This document shows, piece by piece, positions 31,542 through 38,431 of a stretch of 38,431 nt of DNA. A program made the position numbers and the translations under genes. Numbering within the stretch: the stretch's first letter is position 1; every line of letters starts with the position of its first letter. Under the pieces are notes generated by a model. That model made no database searches. It worked only from the letters and a program-made list of their open reading frames with translations, and was not told the DNA's origin. Origin of the DNA: Bacteroidetes bacterium UBA2664 (GTDB taxonomy: Bacteria > Bacteroidota > Rhodothermia > Balneolales > Balneolaceae); NCBI GenBank assembly GCA_002359315.1, contig DEMS01000041.1:1-38431 (forward strand), read 5' to 3'.

Positions 31542-32855
31542 TTATGGGTTCTCCATGTAATCCAATGTCATTCCAACAAACGCTTTTACACCCAGATTTA
31601 ATTGTGAATCATCTATAAAAAAATCAGGGGTGTGATGGGCAGCCGCTTCATCTTCCGGAACATCAGAAGGGCGGCCTCCCAGAAACAGAAACAGCCCAGG
31701 AACTTCCTGCGAAAAAAATGAAAAATCTTCCGCTCCCATCACCGGTTTTCGTAAAGATACATGATCCGGACCTGCAATTGCTTCAATCACCGGCACCATT
31801 CTGTTTGTCAGATCAACATCATTATAGGTAACAGGATACGAAGTAGTAACCGGTAGTGTCAATGTTGCTGTAACCCCCATTGCACGGGCAGTATTTTCGA
31901 TAATTTCGTGCATGTGATCGATGATTTCAAGGCGATCATCCGGATGCAGCGCCCGCATCGTACCCATCATCTCAACTTCTTCCGGAATAATATTGGATCG
32001 TACACCGCCCCGTACCATTCCAACCGTTACCACTGCGGGGTTATCAATCAGCGTGACACGCCGGCTAACGATGGTTTGCAATGCAGATATGATCTGAGCC
32101 GATGCTACGATGGGATCAGCTCCATTCCAGGGATAGGCTCCATGGGTTTGCACTCCCTTTACATGTATTCGAAAATCATCAGCACTCGCCATGGTTCCTC
32201 CCGGCGTGTAACTGATATGTCCTACTTCAAGCAGTGAATTTATATGTATTCCAAAAACGACATCCACATCAGGATTTCCCAAAACACCTGCTTTTACCAT
32301 CAACTCAGCTCCACCCTCTTCCCCTTCGGGTGGACCTTCTTCAGCCGGCTGAAATAGAAACTTTACGGTGCCCTTCAGATTGTCGCGATACTGAGCCAAA
32401 ACTTCGGCAGTGCCCATTAACATTGCGACGTGTGTATCGTGTCCACACGCATGCATCACTCCTACTTCCTGACCGTTAAATACTGATGTTACAGTGGAAG
32501 CAAATGGAATATCCACACGTTCCGTAACAGGCAGGGCATCCATATCCGCACGAAGGGCAACCACAGGGCCGGGTTGTCCACCATGTAATACGCCAACCAC
32601 ACCGGTATGAGCCACATCAGTTTGGACTTCGATACCCAGGCTTCTCAAATGCTCAGCAATCAGTGCAGAAGTTCGAAATTCACGGTTTCCGAGTTCCGGG
32701 TGCTGATGTATATCCCGTCGCCAATCAATTACTTTTTCCTCTACACTTTCGATAAGCGTCTGTAGTTCAGCGGAGAAAATTTCAGATTGTTGAGCAGAAA
32801 GTTGAATTGGAATCAATAAAAAAAGTAAAAGTCCTAAACTGAAAAGTTTTTTCAT
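31542..32855 (-). CDS. exported M20D amidohydrolase (hippurate/N-acyl amino acid hydrolase type)
   Basis: 437 residues from the chosen start. Residues 1-21 are a signal peptide (MKKLFSLG... LSA|Q), so the enzyme works outside the cytoplasm; most M20D proteins have none. The M20 two-metal site is complete: ALRADMDALPVTE, MHACGHDTHVAMLMG, FQPAEEGPPEG and, near the end, MGAEDFSFF. The PGGTMASADDF-type dimerisation-domain start is also clear. Relatives hydrolyse N-acyl amino acids, hippurate or peptides; the substrate here is unknown. The frame opens 8 codons earlier at 32879, but that would place a polar segment before the signal peptide. No operon partner is evident. Confidence 0.9.
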   Translation of the reverse strand: MKKLFSLGLLLFLLIPIQLSAQQSEIFSAELQTLIESVEEKVIDWRRDIHQHPELGNREFRTSALIAEHLRSLGIEVQTDVAHTGVVGVLHGGQPGPVVALRADMDALPVTERVDIPFASTVTSVFNGQEVGVMHACGHDTHVAMLMGTAEVLAQYRDNLKGTVKFLFQPAEEGPPEGEEGGAELMVKAGVLGNPDVDVVFGIHINSLLEVGHISYTPGGTMASADDFRIHVKGVQTHGAYPWNGADPIVASAQIISALQTIVSRRVTLIDNPAVVTVGMVRGGVRSNIIPEEVEMMGTMRALHPDDRLEIIDHMHEIIENTARAMGVTATLTLPVTTSYPVTYNDVDLTNRMVPVIEAIAGPDHVSLRKPVMGAEDFSFFSQEVPGLFLFLGGRPSDVPEDEAAAHHTPDFFIDDSQLNLGVKAFVGMTLDYMENP

Positions 32856-33033
32856 GGGATGGAAAATTTGGTTGACCAAAATATTTAGTGAGTAAATCTA
32901 AATAAATAATATCAAACCCGAACTTTTTTTTTAAAATCAATTTTAGAGAAGATGGGCTTCGATAGATCAATAAAATCTATTCAAAAGAATCAATGCACTT
33001 CTCATATAGAGTGATCAAACAGAAGCAGAAAAG

Positions 33034-33939
33034 TTAATTCATTCTTGCCTTTGCGGATTCAATAATAGGATGAAGGTCCTTTTTGGTAACGGTATGTTTC
33101 GTGCCGCAAAAATGACAGATGATCTCCTGATCCTCGCCTTTCATCGCTTTAAGTTCATCATAACTTAGCATCGAGAGTGCATTTTTAAACCGATCTGCCG
33201 AACATCGGCAAAAGAAATGAACCGGTTGCCTGTCCAGCTCTTTGATCTTATAAGTACCGGCTGCACGCTCCATGATTTCATCAATATAGAGGTCATCATT
33301 AAGCAGTTCTGAGACCGGGGGTAATTTTTCGAGGACTTTATGGAGGTCGTTCAATACCTTTTCAGAGGCGCCCGGTAATCGCTGAATTAATATCCCGCCG
33401 GCTTGTTTTACATCCCCACTATTATTCAGATCCACATCAAGCAGAAATGCTGAGAGTATTTGTTCCGATTGCACCATGTAGTGAGCCATATCACTCAGAA
33501 CATCCCCTTTAATGATCTCAATGGTACTTGTTCTCGGTTCAGCTTCATTGTATAAGATTTTTGAAACTGTAAGCAAACCCAATCCAATTCCATCCCCGAT
33601 CGAAACCTGATCGTCGCTGTAGTCGAGTTCTACAGAAGGATTCAGGACATATCCACGCATCTCTCCTACACGGTTTGCCTCCGCTGTGATCATCCCGACC
33701 GGACCGTTTCCCTCTAATTGTAATTTAATTCGTTCTTCACCCTTTAATTCAGAAGCGAGTAACATGGCTGCGGTCATGGCACGCCCCAGCAGTACGGTAT
33801 TAAGCATTGAGAGATGGTGATTTTCTTTTGCAGTCTGGACAACGTCAGTGGTTTTTACCACACTGATTTTAAATTGTCCGTCCAGCTCAATCCCTTTAAT
33901 AAGACGGTCTTTAAATTTAAATTTTTCCTTCAACGACAT
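33034..33939 (-). CDS. hslO: redox-regulated chaperone Hsp33
   Basis: 301 residues. Hsp33 is a holdase that is activated under oxidative stress when its C-terminal zinc site is oxidised. The zinc motif CRC (C244, C246) and CHFC (C275, C278) is intact. N-terminal family segments include LGRAMTAAMLLAS, LQLEGNGPVGMITAEA, GEMRGYVLNPSV and the linker SDMAHYMVQSEQ. Length is normal. A perfect TACCTTTG box lies about 63 bases upstream of the ATG on the minus strand. Its neighbours give no operon context. Confidence 0.96.
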   Translation of the reverse strand: MSLKEKFKFKDRLIKGIELDGQFKISVVKTTDVVQTAKENHHLSMLNTVLLGRAMTAAMLLASELKGEERIKLQLEGNGPVGMITAEANRVGEMRGYVLNPSVELDYSDDQVSIGDGIGLGLLTVSKILYNEAEPRTSTIEIIKGDVLSDMAHYMVQSEQILSAFLLDVDLNNSGDVKQAGGILIQRLPGASEKVLNDLHKVLEKLPPVSELLNDDLYIDEIMERAAGTYKIKELDRQPVHFFCRCSADRFKNALSMLSYDELKAMKGEDQEIICHFCGTKHTVTKKDLHPIIESAKARMN

Positions 33940-34264
33940 GAATTCTGTAGATCAATTTTTATGCTGTAGTGTTACTAACACTGAATAACATTTTACCGTT
34001 GCAAAGGTACGCAGAAACGACGAAAAAGGTATACCAAAAAAGAGTTCGGTTAATTCAGTCGTAGGATTTTAGAAGGGAATTTTTTTTAAAGACGTACCGG
34101 GCATTCAGTAAGGAACTGATATAATACTTAAAAAAAAGATTACCGAATCAGGTTCATTGTTAAAAATGAGCCAATCAGAACTATAGCAATTTTGTCTAAA
34201 AGCAGTATCTTCGATTTAGTTTGAACTCTCATCAAAATCTAATAATGAATCAATAGTGAAGATT
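33940..34264. other. 325-base interval between divergent hslO and VOC genes
   Basis: A divergent promoter region. It holds the hslO -7 candidate (34002-34009, minus). For the VOC gene, TATCTTCG (about 34207-34214) is a one-mismatch box. Long T and A tracts (around 34080 and 34130) may bend the DNA. No coding remnant or RNA gene is visible. Confidence 0.5.
34002..34009 (-). promoter_or_regulatory. candidate -7 promoter box for hslO
   Basis: The minus strand reads TACCTTTG, a perfect TAnnTTTG, giving a leader of about 60 bases. No clear -33 box lies at the usual spacing. Confidence 0.4.
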
Positions 34265-34795
34265 ATGAATTCAATTACAATATCCCATCAAATGGGCTCG
34301 TATCTGTTGATTCTCCTTTTTTTGTCTGCTTTTTCATGTACAAGTGAGAGGGTGGCTGAAGAAATTCCCCGGTTCAATCATGTAGTACTTTATGTAACGG
34401 ATATGGAACGATCAATCGCTTTTTACAGTGACGCTTTGGGTCTTGAGAATCATCAGAGAATTGATGAGTTGACGATTAAAGATAAAAGTGGAAGCCAAAA
34501 TGTTGTACCGGTCAATATGATATTGATGAGATTACCCGGCAGTCGGTTTATTTTTGAAATGATTGAAAATCCTTCAGCTTATGATTCAACTACTGCCCAT
34601 TCACATTATCAGCATGTTGGAATAGAAGTCGCAGATATTGAGGAATCATTGAATCGGGCAGTCAGCAATGGAGCAATGGAAGCAACACCCATCCGAACCA
34701 TTTATGCAGGAGATATCGTAACCAAAACGGTTTCTTTTAAAGGGCCGGATGGTGAACAGATTGAGTTTATGCAGATGTTGGAGGGGGATTATTAA
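34265..34795 (+). CDS. VOC (glyoxalase/bleomycin resistance) domain lipoprotein
   Basis: 176 residues from ATG 34265; a GTG at 34256 in the same frame is less likely. The N-terminus is a lipoprotein-type signal (LLILLFLSAFSC, C25), unusual for a VOC protein, which is normally cytosolic. The VOC domain (about 36-172) has FNHVVLYVTDMERSIAFYSDALGL, with H at the first metal position, SHYQHVGIEVADIEES with the second, and PDGEQIEFMQ with the glutamate. A metal-dependent dioxygenase, epimerase, lyase or binding role is possible; the substrate is unknown. Its stop overlaps the stop of the convergent gene in the palindrome TTAA. Confidence 0.8.
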   Translation: MNSITISHQMGSYLLILLFLSAFSCTSERVAEEIPRFNHVVLYVTDMERSIAFYSDALGLENHQRIDELTIKDKSGSQNVVPVNMILMRLPGSRFIFEMIENPSAYDSTTAHSHYQHVGIEVADIEESLNRAVSNGAMEATPIRTIYAGDIVTKTVSFKGPDGEQIEFMQMLEGDY

Positions 34796-35301
34796 CGCCG
34801 GTTGTGTACCGCATAGTCTTCTAAAAAATCAGCAACTAAAGAACTGGCGGCTTCATTGATCATCGGGAGCCTGTCCAGGGTTACAATACCGACCACACTG
34901 TTTTCCCAGGTGCTGGCGGAAGTCTGCAGATCTCTGTTGAGAACCAGCTTCACCGGTTGATACAACCTCAGTTCAATGGAAAATGGAACCAAACCATTTT
35001 CCAGTTCCATGGCATTGACATGCATAAACAGAAATGGAATATCTGCTGAGGAGCTGACTTCCTCATCTGTGACATAACGAATTTCCGCCTCTCTGAGTTG
35101 ATTAACTGCATCCTGACGCAGCATTCCCGGCGTCAAATTTGGATCACCGGCAATCGTTCTGCTGCCTTCAACAGTAGCAGTAAACCCAAACTCCTGAAGC
35201 CCCTGCAATGAAAGCCTCTCTCTTTCCACTTCATTTTGAGCCAGCAGTTGAAAAGGGAGAATTAAGAGAATTGGTATACATAAAAATTTAAAGTTCTTCA
35301 T
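34792..35301 (-). CDS. exported protein of unknown function
   Basis: 169 residues, not recognised. A signal peptide ends LLA|Q (residue 21). The mature part is mixed alpha/beta: about 25-60 (LSLQGLQEFGFTATVEGSR), a pattern LRQDAVNQLREAEIRYVTDEE that recalls periplasmic proteins which combine parameters over a repeated substructure, a beta hairpin (FSIELRLYQPVKLVLN) and a C-terminal helix (AASSLVADFLEDYAV). No cysteine remains after cleavage and no metal site is visible. The context gives no function: the VOC gene is convergent and DUF423 lies upstream. Real gene on the strength of a clean signal peptide and no competing frame. Confidence 0.7.
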   Translation of the reverse strand: MKNFKFLCIPILLILPFQLLAQNEVERERLSLQGLQEFGFTATVEGSRTIAGDPNLTPGMLRQDAVNQLREAEIRYVTDEEVSSSADIPFLFMHVNAMELENGLVPFSIELRLYQPVKLVLNRDLQTSASTWENSVVGIVTLDRLPMINEAASSLVADFLEDYAVHNRR

Positions 35302-35430
35302 GATTATAGAGATTAATGGGAGAGATTACCTATCCCTTAAATAACAGAAATTAATCACTGAAATTACAGGGTTCTGAAAAAGTTCAATAAAAAATTGATA
35401 GCGGGCCGACGTGAGTGAATAGCGAAGTGC

Positions 35431-35814
35431 TTATTCTTTCGGTTGCTTTAAAATGCCTATTGCCAAAAAGATCCATCCCAAAACTAAAGCAAATCCACCC
35501 AATGGAGTAACAGCACCCAGCCATGATGTATCAGTAAGCGTCAGTGTGTACAAACTGCCGGAGAAGATCAGAATTCCCGCTATCATACAGGTACCACTCC
35601 ATTTGATCCATACAGAGGGCTTCATTCTTTGACTGATTAAACCGATAATCAGGAGTCCAAGCGCATGATAAAAATGATATTCGACGGCTGTTTTATAGAC
35701 GTCAAATCGATCAGGAGTAAGCATATCCTGTACAATGTGTGCTCCAAAAGCACCAAAACCAACCGCCAATGCCATTAACAGGGAGCCGGAAATGAAGAGA
35801 TGTTTGGGGTTCAT
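35431..35814 (-). CDS. DUF423 (YgdD-type) small integral membrane protein
   Basis: 127 residues with four hydrophobic segments. Family motifs are clear: LMALAVGFGAFGAHIV, TAVEYHFYHALGLL, IAGILIFSGSLYTLTLT and TPLGGFALVLGWIFLAIG. These are inner-membrane proteins of unknown function. The gene lies 23 bases downstream of the CDGSH gene on the same strand, so the two are probably cotranscribed. Confidence 0.9.
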   Translation of the reverse strand: MNPKHLFISGSLLMALAVGFGAFGAHIVQDMLTPDRFDVYKTAVEYHFYHALGLLIIGLISQRMKPSVWIKWSGTCMIAGILIFSGSLYTLTLTDTSWLGAVTPLGGFALVLGWIFLAIGILKQPKE

Positions 35815-35837
35815 TGTATGTACAAGTGTTTGGTTTT

Positions 35838-36491
35838 TTATCCTTCGAATCCAATCTCTTTGTGAGTTCCATCACAAAAAGGTTTATTGGAAGAAGCTCC
35901 GCATCGGCAGAGTGCAACCCCTTTATCAGAGCTGTAATTTCCAATACTTGCAGATTCAAGGGTGTAGCTTCCTTCCAGAATGGCCGGACCATTTTCCATT
36001 AACTTTATGATCAGGTTGGCATGTTTTTCTTCTTCGATCTCCGGCATACGGGATGTATCGGCGTCGATACCGGCACTCCAATCCAGCTTTTTATGCGAGT
36101 TATCGCAAGCCGGTTTGTTGGAAGATCCGCCGCATCGGCATAGAGCAAAACGGGTGTCTTCTAAAATTGTGTTTCCATCCGAATCCTGTACCTCGATATC
36201 TCCAAAGAAATAGATTGGCCCGTCTTTCTGCAGTTTAATACGATTTCTGATGGATGGGTCTTCAGTGCGTGAGCTGTTCTTCAGTTCATAGTGCAGGGCT
36301 CCGGTCGGACACTTTTCAATGACATCAGCAATGCTGTCGGCCGCAGCATTATCCGGCTGTATCCATGGTTTTTTCTTCGGATCAAATACCTCATTTAATC
36401 CTTTGACACATTCTGCAGCATGGATACACCGTTTCAGATCATAACTGACTTTTATGTCATCATTTTGATAGGTCAACACTTTCTTTTCCAT
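35838..36491 (-). CDS. Fer4_19 plus two CDGSH iron-sulfur domains
   Basis: 217 residues. The N-terminal domain (about 8-70) is the divergent Fer4_19 ferredoxin-like type with RCIHAAECVKGL (C22, C28) and CPTGALHY (C61). Two CDGSH modules follow: C118, C120, C129 and H133 (CRCGGSSNKPACDNSH), then C195, C197, C206 and H210 (CRCGASSNKPFCDGTH). Each should hold a [2Fe-2S] cluster with the 3-Cys/1-His ligands of mitoNEET-type proteins. A cytosolic electron-transfer or Fe-S storage/sensor role is likely; no partner is known. The upstream box AACCTTTG ends 1 base before the ATG, another close-spaced promoter-like element. DUF423 is downstream. Confidence 0.9.
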   Translation of the reverse strand: MEKKVLTYQNDDIKVSYDLKRCIHAAECVKGLNEVFDPKKKPWIQPDNAAADSIADVIEKCPTGALHYELKNSSRTEDPSIRNRIKLQKDGPIYFFGDIEVQDSDGNTILEDTRFALCRCGGSSNKPACDNSHKKLDWSAGIDADTSRMPEIEEEKHANLIIKLMENGPAILEGSYTLESASIGNYSSDKGVALCRCGASSNKPFCDGTHKEIGFEG

Positions 36492-36544
36492 ACAAAGGTT
36501 TTATTTGTAGCTAATTAATATTCTTATATTTACGGTCAGTGAAA

Positions 36545-37111
36545 TTAAATCCTGCGAAGTACTTCTCCGCAATTCATCATTCGGTCCCCGTGATAAGGAT
36601 TTTCAATCTGCTCCTCTCGGCTCAGCCAATCTGCGGATCCGCCTCTTACCATCGGACAAGTTTGATGATAGATTTCATATCCTACCGGCTGAAACATTTC
36701 AACCATATCAATCATCGCCACCGAAATATATTCAAACTGGTATCGCTGCTGTTCCACATCCGTAAGAGGGATTAACTCTTCAGTTCTGCCGGATATAATC
36801 TCCCGGTAAGAATCCCATATTGACGCAGACCCCGGGTCAAGGCTGCTTGCATCTACTTGATCAGTTTCCATGAGCAACAGTTCTGCAGATGTAGTTGCTT
36901 TTGCAGCATCCGATTCCACCAAGGCATTTTTCAGGTCAAAATAATGATCCAGAACGGCAGACATTTGTTGATTAAATTCTGAAGAGGACTCTACCACCTG
37001 GCTTTGTAACTGCATTTGTCGCTCATCCTGTTGAGCTTGTTCCTGTTCTGATGGACTGCAAGCAGTAAAAATGAATAAAAAAGCGATAGCAGTGATGAGA
37101 ATATTTTTCAT
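36545..37111 (-). CDS. DUF3347-domain lipoprotein
   Basis: 188 residues. The lipobox FTAC (C18) makes this an outer- or inner-membrane lipoprotein with a short charged linker (SPSEQEQAQQDERQ). The rest matches the DUF3347 pattern: LDHYFDLKNALVESDAAKA, FEYISVAMIDMVEMF, then CPMVRGGSADWLSREEQIENPYHGDRMMNCGEVLR. The conserved CPM and CG residues, with nearby Met and His, suggest soft-metal binding; the domain often occurs at the C-terminus of Cu/heavy-metal efflux adaptors. No copper-efflux gene adjoins it, so the metal link is inference from the family. Confidence 0.85.
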   Translation of the reverse strand: MKNILITAIAFLFIFTACSPSEQEQAQQDERQMQLQSQVVESSSEFNQQMSAVLDHYFDLKNALVESDAAKATTSAELLLMETDQVDASSLDPGSASIWDSYREIISGRTEELIPLTDVEQQRYQFEYISVAMIDMVEMFQPVGYEIYHQTCPMVRGGSADWLSREEQIENPYHGDRMMNCGEVLRRI

Positions 37112-37341
37112 ATGATGATGTTAAAAAAGCATTTTATAATTATCCGTAAAGTTATAGAAAATTTTTATGGATTAGAATTGAATAGACAAAGATGGTACAA
37201 AGATTCTTAAAGCAGTACTGAAAATAATTTTAAATTTATGAACCTGATTAATTTGATATTCAATTTAAATTCTCAATGATTATCTTCTGTTAGATAAAAT
37301 ATATTCAGATATAATAAAAACGATAAAACTTGAGAGTAATT

Positions 37342-38229
37342 ATGGCTTGGACACTTCTCTTTCTGTTTGCATTTTCTGCGACAAGTTCCTCGCATGATAT
37401 TTCTGATGCTCTTCAGTCAACCGATCCCCCAAAACATTTAATGCTTATTGCAGGCAGTGCAAGTCATAGCACCGGCACTCATGAGCATCGTGCGGGGGTC
37501 CTGCTGTTTGAACGATGTATTGCAGAAGTTGAAGGCCTTCAGGTAACCACTCATTTTGAGGGATGGCCGGAGGATGAGTCGCTATTTGAAACCGCTGATG
37601 CCGCTGTTTTTTATATGGACGGTGGAAGTAATCATCCCGTGGTTCAGGAAAAAAGACTGGCACTGATCCAGAATCAGATCGATCGGGGGATGGGATATGG
37701 TGCCATTCACTATGCTGTGGAAGTACCGGCTGAGAATGGCGGAAGTGAATATAAAGAGTGGATTGGCGGATATTATGAAACAGCTTATTCCGTAAACCCA
37801 ATATGGGATGTTACTTTCGATAACCTGCCAAATCATCCGACAATGAGAGGGGTGGATTCTTTTACCGCACGGGATGAATGGTATTTTAATATGCGTTTCA
37901 GGCAGGATAAGGTAGGCGTAACTCCCCTGGTGGTTGCAACGCCTTCTGATGAAACCAGAGATGGCCCATATGTGCATCCACAGGGCCCATATGATCATAT
38001 ACAAGAAGCAAAAGGGGATAGTGAAATCATGTCGTGGGTGGTTGACCGCAAAGATGGGGGCCGCGGTTTCGGGTTTACGGGCGGACATTTTCACGACAAC
38101 TGGGGAATTGACGGATTCAGAACAATTGTGTTAAATTCATTGGTTTGGATCTCCGGCGTGGATGTACCGATGGAGGGTGTTCAGTGTACCGTAACCGATG
38201 AAGATCTGGATGAAAATCTGGACTATTAA
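37342..38229 (+). CDS. exported ThuA-domain protein
   Basis: 295 residues from ATG 37342; the TTG at 37330 would add four residues before the signal peptide. Residues 1-18 (MAWTLLFLFAFSATSSS) form a short signal peptide. The ThuA domain (about 34-265), a class I glutamine amidotransferase-like fold, has HLMLIAGSASHSTGTHEHRAG, FYMDGGSNHPVV, GYGAIHYAVE, TARDEWYFNMRF and the C-terminal GFTGGHFHDNWG. ThuA proteins are linked to disaccharide or 3-keto-sugar use; the catalytic role is unclear. An exported copy suggests a role in extracellular or periplasmic sugar metabolism. Nothing in the neighbourhood confirms this. Repeats follow the stop. Confidence 0.9.
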   Translation: MAWTLLFLFAFSATSSSHDISDALQSTDPPKHLMLIAGSASHSTGTHEHRAGVLLFERCIAEVEGLQVTTHFEGWPEDESLFETADAAVFYMDGGSNHPVVQEKRLALIQNQIDRGMGYGAIHYAVEVPAENGGSEYKEWIGGYYETAYSVNPIWDVTFDNLPNHPTMRGVDSFTARDEWYFNMRFRQDKVGVTPLVVATPSDETRDGPYVHPQGPYDHIQEAKGDSEIMSWVVDRKDGGRGFGFTGGHFHDNWGIDGFRTIVLNSLVWISGVDVPMEGVQCTVTDEDLDENLDY

Positions 38230-38270
38230 ACCATGCGAGATTCTGATGAATGGAATATATTAATTAATGC

Positions 38271-38408
38271 GTCATCCTGTTGAAGATAAAAAACTAAGCC
38301 CTGCGTCATCCTGATGAAGATCAGGATCTCCAGGGTTATGAGTTCAGTAAGATCAACATATTTTGAATATCTTTGTGCCTTGAGATCCTGAAATAAATTC
38401 AGGATGAC
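38271..38408. repeat. cluster of the interspersed hairpin repeat
   Basis: Three relatives of the 27-bp element at 3661-3736 lie here. A truncated one starts GTCATCCTG at 38271. A 26-bp variant occupies 38305-38330 (GTCATCCTGATGAAG... ending AGGATCTC). A copy in inverted orientation at 38382-38408 (GAGATCCTGAAATAAATTC onward) matches the reverse complement of 3710-3736 at 26 of 27 positions. The spacing and opposite orientation suggest independent mobile or recombining units. The hairpins may also end the ThuA transcript. Confidence 0.85.
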
Positions 38409-38431
38409 AGTGTGAGAGAAGGATGATAGTG

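Overview
The window looks like chromosomal DNA of a Bacteroidota-type bacterium, most likely a member of the Balneolota/Rhodothermota side of that group (inference from gene content and signals, not from a marker gene). Supporting signs are a PorT-like outer-membrane barrel, a TonB-family protein with a GCDEEA-type C-terminal domain, exported hydrolases with Bacteroidota-style signal peptides and lipoboxes, a UvrA lacking the first CxxC of its first zinc module, and several promoter-like TAnnTTTG boxes upstream of genes. I see no tRNA, rRNA, CRISPR, phage or transposase gene. Most of the window is ordinary core and metabolic DNA, with small accessory features between genes.

Layout. 1-99 is the 3' end of metK, followed by a strong terminator. 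371-2931 is a tandem pair of exported amidohydrolases; the second has lost all recognisable metal ligands. 3095-4217 holds a DinB-like gene preceded by a nested palindrome and followed by a nest of interspersed repeats. 4218-7055 is uvrA and 7167-8267 an outer-membrane barrel protein. On the minus strand, 11368-8326 is an NfeD / stomatin / stomatin / small membrane protein cluster. After a 22-bp minisatellite, 19678-11769 is a minus-strand RND efflux operon with one adaptor lipoprotein and two permeases. Then come a free methionine sulfoxide reductase (minus), marC, a decayed DinB-like fragment and an AGCS amino-acid:sodium symporter with an apparent CTG start.

23177-27583 groups lpd, a tonB-family gene, lipB and lipA: the lipoyl-dependent E3 enzyme and both enzymes that make and attach lipoate, although terminators split them into separate transcription units. 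27661-29363 is plsY-gpsA, a coupled pair that makes glycerol-3-phosphate and acylates it. An AlbA_2/winged-helix protein, an A-type Fe-S carrier and polyphosphate glucokinase follow on the plus strand. The rest is mixed: an exported M20 amidohydrolase, hslO (Hsp33), a VOC lipoprotein, a small exported protein, a DUF423 protein, a Fer4_19-CDGSH-CDGSH protein, a DUF3347 lipoprotein and an exported ThuA-domain protein. The window ends in more copies of the repeat family seen at 3.6-3.7 kb.

No clearly new defence or mobile system is visible. The most useful leads are the amidohydrolase pseudoenzyme, the uncharacterised membrane protein attached to the stomatin operon, the asymmetric RND pair, the CTG start of the AGCS symporter, the decayed DinB-like fragment and the interspersed hairpin repeats.
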